A stretch of DNA of 64,000 nucleotides from Taudactylus pleione (taxonomy: Eukaryota > Chordata > Amphibia > Anura > Myobatrachidae). The stretch spans positions 248,001-312,000 of the forward strand of contig JAUIMM010001251.1 of the NCBI GenBank assembly GCA_031769625.1, read 5' to 3'. This document shows, piece after piece, positions 45,401 through 57,338 of the stretch. The translations under genes and the position numbers were made by a program. The notes beneath the pieces were generated by a model that searched no databases, was not told where the DNA came from, and was given only the letters and a program-made list of their open reading frames with translations. Numbering within the stretch: the stretch's first letter is position 1; each line of letters begins with the position of its first letter.

Positions 45401-46983
45401 ATGGTATGGGTAGTTCCGTATGTCGTTTCCATGTACTGTGTTCTGATTTGCCATTAGAAATGTTACCTGTATATTATTTCCACCTGATTCATTCAATAAA
45501 CAAACGATTCATTCATTAAATGGGAAGTACAGTAGTTGGCTTGTGGACAAAGAGAATGATGACAAGAACTATCGGAACACCGGAGCGCAGACACTGTGTT
45601 ACCGGCACTAACGCTCCTTGCAGCATTTTCCAAGCGCTTTGTAATAAATCCTGTTGTACTGCTGGCGCGTGTTGAAAGTTGCATTTCACTAGTGTCAAAA
45701 TTCTGATTGTTGCAAAACCGTATGTATCCCAGTTTGTCATATAATAGTTATTTTCCTCTTGGTCAGTAACTTGCTTTTCTACACTATGAGTCGTTTTGTG
45801 TAGATTTAACTGTTGCTGCATATTAAGCCACAAGGACCCATTCCAGCAGCTTTCACTGACTCTGCTTGTAGCCTATATAGATGCGATCAGAATCGGCAAA
45901 CCGTAGTGGGCGGAGGCTGCTAGCGGCAGATAACATGAAAATGAATATGCTGCAAAAAGTGGTTGTGCTCCCCCTACCCCCAACCAAATCTGTGACAGCT
46001 AAAAGCTTATTGGTGACTGCACATTTGCAGCTGTTTGTGGTCAGATACCGGGCTCTTGTTTTGTACTGTAATCTGAGGTTCTAAAATGTATTTTATTTCC
46101 GATTTTGTGTTTTTAATGCTTAAAAGCTAATAGTTATTTTACAAGATAGATGTAAATCGCTGTAAAAAAAAAGCAGAAACAAAAGCATAAAATAAATTAC
46201 TTATTTAAACACATATGCAGAGCCATACGCTTCTCAAGATGCACACGTGTGCACCCGGGTTCTGACAGGTCATCATTGTGTATTGGCACCTGTGAAAGTC
46301 ACACGTCCTAACAGGCGCATATGCTTGTCTGCATCAGCACATTAGCATAAAACTGCCATTACTGCCCTCTGCCCAGGCTAGAACGGCCCTACACTCCCCT
46401 GTGCCACCTCTCCAGGTACAGGCGGGTGTAAGTGGCAGGATCACTCATACATGTGTATTACCGAGTCAGGGGCAGAGAGTGGGCGGAGCTTCAGCTGGCC
46501 GCATGGACTAATTGGACGAGGTCTCTCTGTCCCTGCAGTTTTCGGCTATAATAAGGATTTTTCTTCATATAACGTCATTCTGAGATGGGTTATATAAAGT
46601 ATAAAGTAAGCTTTTATGCATTTATTTTTAGCCTTAATAGCAGAAAACATTACAGCTGTGTAAAGCTTGCTCTCTACTTTGCGATATTGTAATAGCATGG
46701 GTATTGAATATGATAATTGCATTATCTTCTGCGTTAACCGTTTGCTAAATAGGGGAATATTTCAGTTATGTAGAAACGATCATTTGCGCATGACTTAAGT
46801 AAGAATTTGCCTGCTGAATAGACCCCTTAGCGCCCAAAATTCTAAAATGTCACATCGAAGGCTGGCTCACAAAGGAATTTTCACAATTTCCTGGTATGGA
46901 TGGAAAACATGGCATCCAGGCCTTAGAAACATTTGTTTTTTGTTTTTTTATTATTGTTTCCTGAGCCCAGTTTCTATCACTTA
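45401..46983. other. No gene seen
   Basis: Unique or old repeat DNA with only short unsupported ORFs; A/T-rich around 46100-46200. Confidence 0.4.
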
Positions 46984-47160
46984 GGGACATATGTATCAAA
47001 GCTTGATGTGAGATCAAATTGTGAAATATATATCACCAACCAATCAGCTCCAAACTATCATTTTTTAAACACCGCCTACAAACTGTAAGTTAGAAGCTGA
47101 TTGGTTGGTGATGTATATCTCACAATTTTATCTCACATCAAGCTTTGATACATATGCCCC
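46984..47160. mobile_element. PIF/Harbinger-like palindromic MITE, 177 bp
   Basis: The ends GGGACATATGTATCAAAGC and GCTTTGATACATATGCCCC flank nearly symmetrical arms (accaaccaatcagct / agctgattggttggt). TTA is duplicated at 46981-46983 and 47161-47163, the 3-bp target typical of PIF/Harbinger. Confidence 0.85.
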
Positions 47161-47483
47161 TTAGCCTCTGTCAGAAGCTACAGACTTATTGCAGTTATAT
47201 CTGTAAAACTCTTCATTCAAGTACATTTGATATAATTTTTGTTAACTTTGTCTGGAGTTCCCATTTGAAGCGGTGGATGTGCGAGGAGCAGCCCAGGGCA
47301 CAGACCTGATGCCGTTCTAATTTCTCATCAGACTGTCTATGCTACACTGAGAACAGAGCCTGCGGCTGCAGCCTGCTCATATCTACTGCACCTAAAGAAG
47401 ATTTACAGCTATAATAACAACAGGAAATATACAAGTAAAGCAAACTGAGTAACGCACAAAAAGTTCTGGGGGCAGAATGCAAA
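47161..47483. other. No gene seen
   Basis: Short spacer between the MITE and the next minisatellite. Confidence 0.4.
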
Positions 47484-48230
47484 TTAAGAGCAGAGAGAGG
47501 TGATATCTGCTATCAGGGCCTCGCACATGGATACGGGGGTCACTGAGCAGAGAGAGGTGACATCTGCTATCAGGGCCTCGCACATGGATATGGGGTCACT
47601 TAGCAGAGAGAGGTGACATCTGCTATGGGGGACTCACACATGGATATGGGGTCACTGAGCAGAGAGAGGTGATATCTGATAAGGGGGCCTCACACATGGA
47701 TACGGGGGTCACTGAGCAGAGAGAGGTGATTTCTGCTATGGGGGCCTCACACATGGATATGGGGTCACTGAGCAGAGAGAGGTGACATCTGCTATGGGGG
47801 ACTCACACATGGATATGGGGTCACTGAGCAGAGAGAGGTGACATCTGCTATGGGGGCCTCGCACATGGATATGGGGTCACTTAGCAGAGAGAGGTGACAT
47901 CTGCTATGGGGGACTCACACATGGATACGGGGGTCAGTGAGCAGAGAGAGGTGATTTCTGCTATGGGGGCCTCACACATGGATACGGGGGTCAGTGAGCA
48001 GAGAGGTGATATCTGCTATCAGGGCCTCGCACATGGATACGGGGGTCACTGAGCAGAGAGGTGATTTCTGCTATGGGGGCCTCACACATGGATACGGGGG
48101 TCAGTGAGCAGAGAGGTGATATCTGCTATGGGGGCCTCGCACATGGATACAGGGGTCACTGAGCAGAGAGAGGTGATATCTTGTATGGGGGCCTCACTCA
48201 TAGATACGGGGGTCACTGAGCAGCCTCAGC
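47484..48230. repeat. 56-57 bp minisatellite
   Basis: Unit gagcagagagaggtgacatctgctatgggggcctcacacatggatatggggtcact, about 13 copies with alternating atatggg/atacggggg and acatc/atttc variants. Confidence 0.95.
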
Positions 48231-48345
48231 ACAATATCCTGCCCTTAGAGATACTTTCAGAAAGACCAAGGAAAGTCGCCAAATGGATACAATTTCCTGG
48301 GTAATTTACCCCCATGGGGCAGCTTATTTCTGCACATCAGTCAGT

Positions 48346-48694
48346 CCTACTTACCTACTCTCCTGGAAGTGTCAGGAGGCTCCTGAATTTTCGGGGAGCC
48401 CCCTGCACCCCCGGAGAGTATCCACATCTCCCGCATCCCGCCCACTTCTTAATGAAGTTGCCAGGACAGGAAGATGATCGTCGGGAATCACTGCTCCGAA
48501 TGGAGTGGGCGGGGCTAAATTACACGTTTTCTTGTCATTTAGCCCAGCCCCCTCCTCTCACTCCCACAATTCACGGCAGTTTGCCGGGGCGGGGCCTAAT
48601 GACATAGGAATCCGGCCCCTCCCCCCAAAGTGGTCACCTGTGTCTCCTCCCCGGGCATCTCTCAGGGAGCAGATGCTAAAAGTAGGTAAGTATG
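48346..48694. mobile_element. hAT-type MITE, same family as 21153-21560
   Basis: The ends are CCTACTTACCTACTCTCC and AAAAGTAGGTAAGTATG. CAGTCAGT is duplicated exactly at 48338-48345 and 48695-48702. Confidence 0.88.
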
Positions 48695-48702
48695 CAGTCA
48701 GT

Positions 48703-49010
48703 GCACTGTGAATGAAGAGCACTACAAAGCCCAGTCTGATGTGATATTAACACCATCTACGCACACTATTATTCCACATCAGTACCATGTATCGTACCGA
48801 AGAGGAATATCACAGCTTCAATTAGCACATAGAACAAGACTTGGTTTCATTTTCTGTAAATGCACAAAACAAATGACTGAGACTTGCATCAAGGGACGAG
48901 ACATTGTGCTCCATAGACACAAATAACGTACATATACTGTGATTACAGGCAGAATAATCAGGTACAGAGGGGCCTATTCAGCAAGTAAGTATTAAGGGTC
49001 CATTTATCAT
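48703..49010. other. No gene seen
   Basis: Unique spacer. GGGGCCTATTCAGCAAG at 48969 looks like a MITE end. Confidence 0.4.
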
Positions 49011-49225
49011 TAAATATTTGCGGCTTATTCCCCGGGTAACAATATTTGCGGCTTATTCCCCGGGTAACAATATTTGCGGCTTATTCCCCGGGTAACAATA
49101 TTTGCGGCTTTTTCCCCGGGTAACAATATTTGCGGCTTTTTCCCCGGGTAACAATATTTGCGGCTTTTTCCCCGGGTAATAATATTTGCGGCTTTTTCCC
49201 CGGGTAACAATATTTGCGGCTTATT
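49011..49225. repeat. 28-bp minisatellite, about 8 copies
   Basis: Unit aatatttgcggcttattccccgggtaac, with a ttattcc/ttttccc change that separates the left three copies from the next four. Confidence 0.96.
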
Positions 49226-50383
49226 TCGGGGGAGTAACCACAAATTACCCCCATGTATGAAGGAGGGACTGCAGCAGATATCTCTGATCTCAATGGAATA
49301 GGTGTCTATGGGGGATGCTCTGCATTCCAGATATTGGCGTTAGCCCATTGTAGCCAAACTTACCTGGAGAGGGTTCCACCCTCCCGCGGCAATGGCAACC
49401 GCGCATGTGCAGTTAGCGGGACTGGCCATTCGCAGTAGCCCTGACAGCTCTCCAGTTAAATCGCAGGGACAGGCTCCTTTCAGAGTCCCAGCATGTGCCG
49501 AATGATACATTCCGGCGCTACAATCGCATGTTGCAATGCGATCATGGGCGGTAATGTCATACCCACATCGTATTGCTATAGTTTTACTCTTCATTCAGTG
49601 CGGTGACGGGCTGTTATCGGAGCTGTTCTCCCGGCACAAAGAGCCCCTAAATGTAAGAGACGATCTCTGCCCTATGCACCGATGAGGAGGGATACTTCTC
49701 TGGGCTTATATGTCTCATATAGTCATATGGTGAACTTGTTCTGTCATTAATTGCAGAAAATGGAGTTCTACGAAGAACCTGCCATTGTATAGTGGTTCTG
49801 AGCTCATGTCTAATGTGGAGAAAGCAATGAAAGGGTTATTATCAGCACGTATTATTATCAGCACGCAGTTAGTAAAGGGCTATTACATGTGCTGTGTAAG
49901 TTAGGTGAGTGGCGGAATCTCTGTGTAGGTAACATGGCCCCCTCAGGCCGCATATGTCTGTCTCTATAGCTTCCCCCGATCTGATATCAGTAACATGGAG
50001 AATTATATGCACAGTTACTGACCTTCTGGCTGCCCCTCCGGTGGTGGCAGCAACGTTGGAGATGTAGTGGTCCTGGCGGCAGGATTGCATCATTGTGGAG
50101 AATGGGACGGGGCCAGAATGACGCAATTTAGCACACATTGCGTCATCAACCCGACTGAAGCGCCCATCCCAGATTTTTGAGCCTCTTAAATGTTCCGGGA
50201 GAGTAGATAAGAGAGAGAGTAGTATATTTCTTTTACGTAGAAAATGCGCATATTTCTTATGATTTGTATTCCTGTTCCTATGATGCCACCGTCTTTTGAT
50301 TGAACACTTATTGCAATGATTATATAATGGTTAATTGATATCTGGACATTTTTATATTTCCTTATAACTGTACACACTGACGC
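49226..50383. other. No gene seen
   Basis: GC-moderate unique sequence with only short unsupported ORFs. Confidence 0.4.
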
Positions 50384-50590
50384 GGCGATTCAATTGTTTA
50401 GCCGGCGGCTATTTTTTTATGGCGCCCAATGGAGCAATTCAATTGTTGCTCCATCTGAGCATGATAGCTGCCAGCGCCGGCATTTCTGCTTAAACCCTCA
50501 GGAGAGTACGAGCAGAACTGTGCAAGAAACCTGTGGTCAGGGCGCCCTATCCAGGACTTGGGATGGGTTTAGCCGCTTTACACGGAGAGC
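50384..50590. repeat. Truncated MITE, relative of 5811-6143
   Basis: It shares CGATTCAATTGTTTAGCCGGCGGC, atggagcaattcaattgttgctccat, gccggcatttctgct and gggtttagccg-tttacacgg in the same order, and stops after ttacacgg. Confidence 0.7.
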
Positions 50591-50931
50591 TAGAAAATGT
50601 GCTACTAGTATGACTATGTACTTACTGTCCCACCAGAGGTGTAGTGTGTAGCCAGAACGCCCGGAGCACGTGCCTGCTATGGTGACCCCCCCCCCCCCTC
50701 TCCCTTCAAGTGTTCCAGGGGGCAGGTGGGTCCATATGGGATTAAAGTAAAGAGAAGTAAAAAAAAAAAGATTAGGGGCAGCATCAATGTGGGTCATGGA
50801 GGGCTAAATATGTTCTGCCTTCTTTCCCCTGTCTCTTCATCCTCCTGCCCCAGCTTTCCAGCCTTCTTCCGTATGACTCCAGTCATCAGCTCCTGTAATC
50901 CTGTAATAGTACTCCTTACGCAGTGCCCCTG

Positions 50932-51160
50932 TAGCTGTGCCCATATGCATTGCCCCCTGTGGCTGTGCCCATCTGCAGTGCCCCCTGTAGTGGTGCCCAT
51001 ATGCCATGCCCCCTGTAGCTGTGCCCATCTGCAGTGCCCCCTGTAGTGGTGCCCATCTGCAGTGCCCCCTGTAGTGGTGCCCATCTGCAGTGCCCCCTGT
51101 AGTGGTGCCCATCTGCAGTGCCCCCTGTAGTGGTGCCCATATGCAGTGCCCCCTGTATAG
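50932..51160. repeat. 28-bp minisatellite
   Basis: Unit ccatctgcagtgccccctgtagtggtgc, about 8 copies. It may lie inside a larger element whose ends would be CAGAGGTGTAGTG (about 50635) and CGCCCCTG (about 51512), but no exact duplication supports this. Confidence 0.9.
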
Positions 51161-54100
51161 GTGCCCCTTAAAGTAGAGCTGCAGTAGTTCCCCCTCCTCC
51201 CCCCAGTACTTACTTGATCCATCGTGTTCGTCATCCAGGCTGTTGTTCCTGCTGCCGCTCTGACTGGATCTAACTAGAATCCAGCAGGTGCGGCCGCGCA
51301 GGCTACTCAGATTGCGGGTGATGTCATGACGTCACCCACGCACTGCATCCCTGGGATCGCTGGCCTCTGAAGTAATCGGAGGCTTGCTTAGCCTCCAATC
51401 ACTTCAGAGGCCAGCGTTCAGATTGCAGTGGGGAAGCAATGGCCCCGGCGCCTCCGGACACCTTAGGCGCTTGGAGCTTGCTCTCCACTGGAACCGCCCT
51501 CCATACGCCCCTGCTTACCACTCGTTTACGTCAATCACTGCACCACCGGCCACCACAACCTCCCTGACCTCCCAGAGAGGGACACGTCTGCAAGTATATA
51601 CAGTATATTACATTTATCACCAGGGTCATTTCACATCTAATGATCTAATATTTATTACTTTGTTACCTTAGATTTCCAATGTTTATTGCATCTCTTTGTA
51701 CTAAATGAAGCATCAAAGCTGACTACAAATATGGAATTATACATTTTTATCTCTTGTAGTGTTTGAGTTATAAGGATTAGAAAATGTAAATAATCCACAA
51801 ATTTTGGCATATCCCTAAAACCTGGACTGTTATGGTGTCACGAGGAACTTGTTTGGGAACCAATGATGTTAGTTATAACATGGTTCTACGTAGTGAGAGA
51901 GGAGGTTGATCTCCAGGTACTGATGACTCGCTGAGGATGACTTGGGGGTTCATACAAAACACAGGAGGGGATTTTATTACACTGATCTGAAGGGATAGAA
52001 AATAGTCCAACAAATTAAACTTAATACAACCAGAAATATAGTGTAAGCCGTAAAGAAATAGATTGATGACTATTTTATTTCCCTTCCCCTCTATGTATCT
52101 ATTTCTGTATCACTTACATGGGGAATATGAGAATACGGTTACCACCCAGATTACAGCCCCATTAACATCAAAGGTAAATTAGGTTTTAGTTGTAACCTCC
52201 CAGCTGTTATATTAAGGGGCGTCATATAGCTGCGTTCCCAGCCCTGGTGCTCTCACATTCCCTGTATGCAGCATTGCTGAATGCATTACCTTCCAGCTGT
52301 CCTGATTTAGGTGGGACAGTCCCAATTTGATAGGCGCTTTGTCTCAATTTGGCGAAACTTTGGAAATCTATCCCAATGCGCCCTTCATGGCCGTGCATAC
52401 AAGCTGCAGGTGATGGCGGCATTGAAGGAGAGATAGTAGCAGAGGTGAAGGGGGCTAGGTTGGGCCAGTACACCCCTATTGGGACAGTCTGCCCCCATGA
52501 TATGTGATTTTATACCCTGTTACCCCTGCACAGTGCGCACTCTCTGTACCACTCCAATATAACGCTAAATTAAAATAGACCTTTAGCAATTTAAAAAAAA
52601 AGACCTCCCCCCACCATCTTGTAATGTGGGGCACTGTCCCTATTTCTTTCTGTATAGTTCCCCTTTTATTCCTGCTGATTGTATTGTCCTTTCTTTCCGT
52701 TTAGTCCCCCTTTTAGTTATGCTGATCGCATTGTCCCTCTTTATTTCCGTATAGTCCCTCATTTAGGTAGTAATATTATCGTGTTGTCAGCCCGGGATAT
52801 TATTGTGCACATTGGGGCTATTGCCGTTATATACAGGAAACGTTTTAGGAGAATTTGCACTTTAAAGTTGACTGCGCAGCGTTTAGATTTCTATGAGAGC
52901 CAGAGAGACGCGTTCTCTCTATAATAACATCCTTCGTGTCACAATCTGTTTAATACATAAATCTACTTTTCTAAAGGAGTGAAAAGAAAAATCGATCTCC
53001 TCATCGTTATTGCCGATCGTCCAGAGGGATTGTGCTCGTATTATTTTACAGTCTGCAGCTTGTGATGGTTTCCTTGGTAACAAAATATCTTCTCAATTTC
53101 CCTCTGTCAATATCAATGTATTAGGTCCATCTGTGTGGCCCAATATTTATGAATAAAACGACTCTATCATGAGGAAGATGAGATAAGACGGCCTGTTGTG
53201 TCCTGTATCACTTACCTCTCGGCGCCGTCATACGCGGCCTCTTTGTATGTATTCCACCAACTCCTATCATGTGACTTCTGAGATCCTGTCATGACATCAC
53301 TCACAGTAGCAATACCTAATTTTTTATTCAATAATTGCACTTGGCGTCAAACAAACCCCACCCCCACTGATGCTTGATCCCCACCTGGGAGTTATCCCCC
53401 ATCCCCATGGGCATACACCCCCTCCCCCACATGCAGAGTGCAGCAGAGTGTGTGTCGGGGGACTAATGAATTGGTTTAGCCCTAAATTTCTGCCTTTGTT
53501 GTGTGTGGGTGACTGGTACTAAAATGTTTCGCTGCATTTTCCTTTTCTTTATGCAGTAATGCTTTAGGCTGTAGCACCAAAGATGGAGGTAACCTGGGAC
53601 TTTGAAGGGGAAATGATTGCTAGATAGCAGTATGGAGGCTATCCTCCTCCACATGCAGAGCTCAATGCTCGGCTCCATCACTCCCGGAGCAAGGTAACAA
53701 TATGCGATAATTCTGTATAGCGATATTTGTGTCTTGATTGTGTTTTTGCTGGCAAATTCGCCCAATAAGAAGCAATACTTGCGATTACCTGGTTATATGA
53801 GTCCAACGAGGGGTTGGGAACATTATGTCCTGTCCTCATAATCCCGGCACCACGATGTGATAGCAGCATGTTTACAGTTTTACTGCCAACAGCATTACAT
53901 TTCTATTATTAGCATTTTACCATGGTCGACATTGTGGTGCTGGGGTTATTGTGCCGAGAAGAACAGTCTGCAGTGTTCTTGCCGACATTATCACTGTATA
54001 CTGTATCTCCAAGGAGGCCGTCCCCAATTTACAATTTTGTGGCACAACCTTTAGCGTTCATATTGTAAGATCCTGTATCACACAAATGACCAGAACATTG

Positions 54101-54379
54101 TGGTATGATTCCGCTACTGTTACTTATTAATACCTGAAAAATGAACCAAACCTATAATATAAAGTATGCAATGCCCGATCTGCCCAAACCTGGCCCACAT
54201 ACACTAAAACGTCTCCATTTTTTATGAAGCCACACCCATTTTGTGACAGACCACACCCATTTTAGTAGTTGAAAATCTAGACAGGCCATATAAAATTGGG
54301 ATTGCTGACAGGATTGGTTGTGGCGAATTGACAATGAATTAGAAATATTAGATTTTTTTACAGCCCCACTTGCTGCTGG
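51161..54379. other. Unique DNA with old repeat pieces, no gene
   Basis: gctggcctctgaagtaatcggagg faces cctccaatcacttcagaggccagc at 51358-51415, a hairpin. About 52280-52320 (ctgtcctgatttaggtgggacagtccc) looks like a dispersed repeat end. 52840-53170 is high-complexity and proposed as a conserved candidate. No exon is supported. Confidence 0.4.
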
Positions 54380-55057
54380 GAAGCCGACGGACAAAATCCC
54401 GACCGCCGGCTTCCCGACTGTCTAATCCCAGAAAAGGTACAAATGACAGGCATCCAAATCCAGACGTCTGTCATTAGACCTACCCCAGGAGCCCGACACC
54501 CAGCTTACTGATTGAGAGGGAGGGAGGGTTAAGTTAGGGCAGAGATGGGGAACCTCAGGCCCAGGGCCGTAGAAGGCCCCCGGAATAATTTGGTCTGGCC
54601 CCCTGAGCTTTTTTCCGCTATCCTCATGTGGATAGCAAGGTGCCTACAATGGCACTCTGCAGCCAGAATCTATGCAGCACTGTCGCCTAGAGCGTCCGTA
54701 GGACACTTCAGACTGTCACACTGCTGCCCTTACAGCTCCCCGGAGCATCATCAGGATTCTCCGGACATTGCTGTAATCACTGGCGATTGTGGCCCCGTCC
54801 CCGTGTGACATCACATGGAGGGAGTGTGGCCTGCACCGAGCCCGCGAATAATGTTATTTATATATAAAGAAGGTTCCCCACCCCTGTGTTAGGGGCTCCC
54901 GGGGGGAGGTTAGGGTTAGGCACCCCCCCCCGAGACTTAGGAAAGTAGGTTAGTTAGTACTTACCTTTGTAGCTTTGAGATCTTCACCCCTGCCGGGCTT
55001 TCGCTGTCGGGATTAGAACCGCCAGTCATGCGGCCGGCGGTAAATCATACTGATGCC
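54380..55057. mobile_element. MITE of the 38346 family, interrupted by a hAT MITE
   Basis: It shares gaagccgac...cgaccgccggcttcccgactgt, gacaggc...ctgtcattagacctac, gggagcccgac and the gccgggctt-cgctgtcggga-t-gaaccgcc end with 38346-38827. The flanks carry CTTGCTGCTGG on both sides (54369-54379 and 55058-55068). It is split at 54540-54886. Confidence 0.7.
54540..54886. mobile_element. Nested hAT-type MITE, 347 bp
   Basis: The ends CAGAGATGGGGAACCT and AAGGTTCCCCACCCCTG match the hAT Charlie-type terminus. AGTTAGGG (54532-54539) and TGTTAGGG (54887-54894) form an 8-bp duplication with one change. Confidence 0.82.
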
Positions 55058-55068
55058 CTTGCTGCTGG

Positions 55069-55744
55069 AGTCCTGGCAAGCTTTGTGCAGTTGTACATTT
55101 TGTAGCCTTTCTTTTGATAATTACGGAGGTTGTTACTATACTTTTATAAGGTGCTTCCTGAATGACTGCACATCTGCACTAAGTGCCTCTGCAGAGCAGT
55201 GCGGTGTTGTGTAAGCTGAGCTGTTAATGTGTTTGAGAGCTGAAGACTATGTAGTTTTATGGGGTTTTTTTCAGTGTCGGAGAATTGAGTCTGAAAGTGA
55301 CGAAGCCATTTAGATAAAATTATTTGTTTTCTTAAATTGAAGCTGGTGGATCTATAACTCCGTTCTGTGCAATAACAGCTGAGAAAAGTTCTCATCCCAT
55401 TAATAAAATAACATTATCCTTGTTCTGCTTTGGAGATGAATATTCTCTGTAGAAGGTATTTTCTGTGGTTCCTGTAGATGTAGAAGCCATCATCATTTTT
55501 TTAATTTACAAACCCCCAATTGCATTTTTGTACAAATACATGAATATACATTTGAGGCTCTCACTTAAAGATCGTATTTTCAGTCATCCAATTGTTCACA
55601 ATATTGGGTATACAGTACATTCTGAATGCTGACATGGTCTGAATGCTGACATGGACAAAATGTTGTCATTCAACATGGACAGAATGGTGACAGTGACTTA
55701 GAGGGTTAGGGTTTGGCTACTGTTAGGGTTAGTTGAGAAATTCA
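55069..55744. other. Unique DNA, no gene
   Basis: 55130-55440 is balanced, non-repetitive sequence (candidate conserved element). 55620-55730 has short repeats of gaatgctgacatgg and gggttaggg words. Confidence 0.4.
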
Positions 55745-56610
55745 TACAAAAGTGTACTATTCCTTTCCCCTTTCCAATACTATTCCCTCCTCTCTCCACT
55801 ACTATTCTATTCCCCTCTATACTACTATTCCCTTCCCCTCTCCACTACTATTCCCTTCCCCTCTCCACTACTATTCCCATCCCCCCCTCCACTACTATTC
55901 CCATCCCCCCTCCACTACTATTCCCATCCCCCCTCCACTACTATTCCTATCCCCCCTCCACTACTATTCCCTTCCCCTCTCTAGTACTATTCTCTTCCCC
56001 TCTCCACTACTATTTCCTTCCCTACTGACACTACTACTTTACTGTGATACTACTACTATACTACTACTATACTCTCTAGTACTAGTCCCTTCCCCTCTCT
56101 GCTACCATTCCCTTCCCCTCTCTGCTACCATTCCCTTCCCCTCTCTGCTACTATTCCCTTCCCCTCTCTGCTACTATTCCCTTCCCCTCTCTGCTACTAT
56201 TCCCTTCCCCTCTCTGCTACTATTCCCTTCTCCAGTACTATTCCCTTCTCCTCTCCACTACTATTCCTTTCCCCGTACCAAAACAATTCCTTCTCATCTT
56301 CACTACTATTTCCTTCTCATCTTCACTACTATTCCCTTCCCATCTCCGGTACTATTCCCTTCCCATCTCTGGTACTATTCCCTTCCCATCTCCGGTACTA
56401 TTCCCTTCCCCTCTCCGGTACTATTCCCTTCCCCTCTCCGGTACTATTCCCTTCCCCTCTCCGGTACTATTCCCTTCCCCTCTCCGGTACTATTCCCTTC
56501 CCCTCTCCGGTACTATTCCCTTCCCCTCTCCGGTACTATTCCTTTCCACTCTCCACTACTATTCTCTTCCCCTCTCCAGTACTATTCTCTTCCCCTCTCC
56601 AGTACTATTC
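55745..56610. repeat. 23-bp pyrimidine-rich minisatellite
   Basis: Unit ctccggtactattcccttcccct and variants (ctccacta, ctctgcta), about 37 copies. The plus strand is almost free of G. Its 307-residue ORF is a repeat artefact. At its right edge it blends into the next satellite. Confidence 0.96.
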
Positions 56611-56929
56611 CCTACTACTATACTGTGACACTACTACTATACTGTGACATTACTACTATACTGTTATACTACTAGTATACTGTGACACTACTATTATACT
56701 GTGACACTACTACTATACTGTGATACTACTATACTGCTATTATACTGTGATACTACTACTATACTGTGAAAATTCTACTATACTACTACTATACTGTGAA
56801 AATACTGCTATACTACTACTATACTGTAATACTACTATACTGTGAAAAAACTACTACTATACTGTGATACTACTACTATACTGTGATACTACTATACTGT
56901 GATACTACTACTATACTGTGATACTACTA

Positions 56930-57338
56930 CAGGTTCTCCCATATCCAAAATGCTTGGGACTAGGAGTCTTTTGGATATTGGAATATTCTCTACTTTGTAA
57001 TTTTTGCATATCATAATGAAATATATTGGGAATGGGACCCAAATCTAAACACAGAAGGCATTAATGTTTTATATACTCACAGCCTGCTGGTAACTTGATA
57101 CAATATTTTCAATAATTTTCTGGCTCAAACAAAGTTTGTGCACATACATGAGAATTAATTGTTTCATATGCACCTTATACACAGAGCCTGAAGGTGATTT
57201 TATGCAATATTTTTAATAATATTGTGCATTAAACAAAGTTTGTGTACATTAAACAATCAAAAAACAAAGTTTTTACTGTCTGTCATGATAAACAAAATTC
57301 CGTATTTCTGAAAATTTGGATATGGGAGACTTAACCTG
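56930..57338. mobile_element. pogo/Tigger-like MITE in the satellite, 409 bp
   Basis: The ends are CAGGTTCTCCCATATCC and GGATATGGGAGACTTAACCTG, with TA on each side (56928-56929 and 57339-57340). The interior text atccaaaatgcttgggactagg is of Tigger type. There is no ORF. Confidence 0.75.

Noticed and set aside
49025..49293. Repetitive ORFs with a CYPGKKPQILLPGEKAANI pattern
   Set aside because: They are translations of the 28-bp minisatellite in rotating frames.
50794..51234. A 146-residue Gly/His/Thr-rich ORF
   Set aside because: Translation of the 28-bp minisatellite at 50932-51160; no homology.
50635..51520. A hAT element bounded by CAGAGGTGTAGTG and CGCCCCTG
   Set aside because: The proposed 8-bp flanks agree at only about five positions; not enough to call boundaries.
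55752..56675. A 307-residue open reading frame
   Set aside because: It is a translation of the 23-bp minisatellite; the period is not a multiple of three and composition is repetitive Ser/Pro/Leu/Tyr. No protein is implied.
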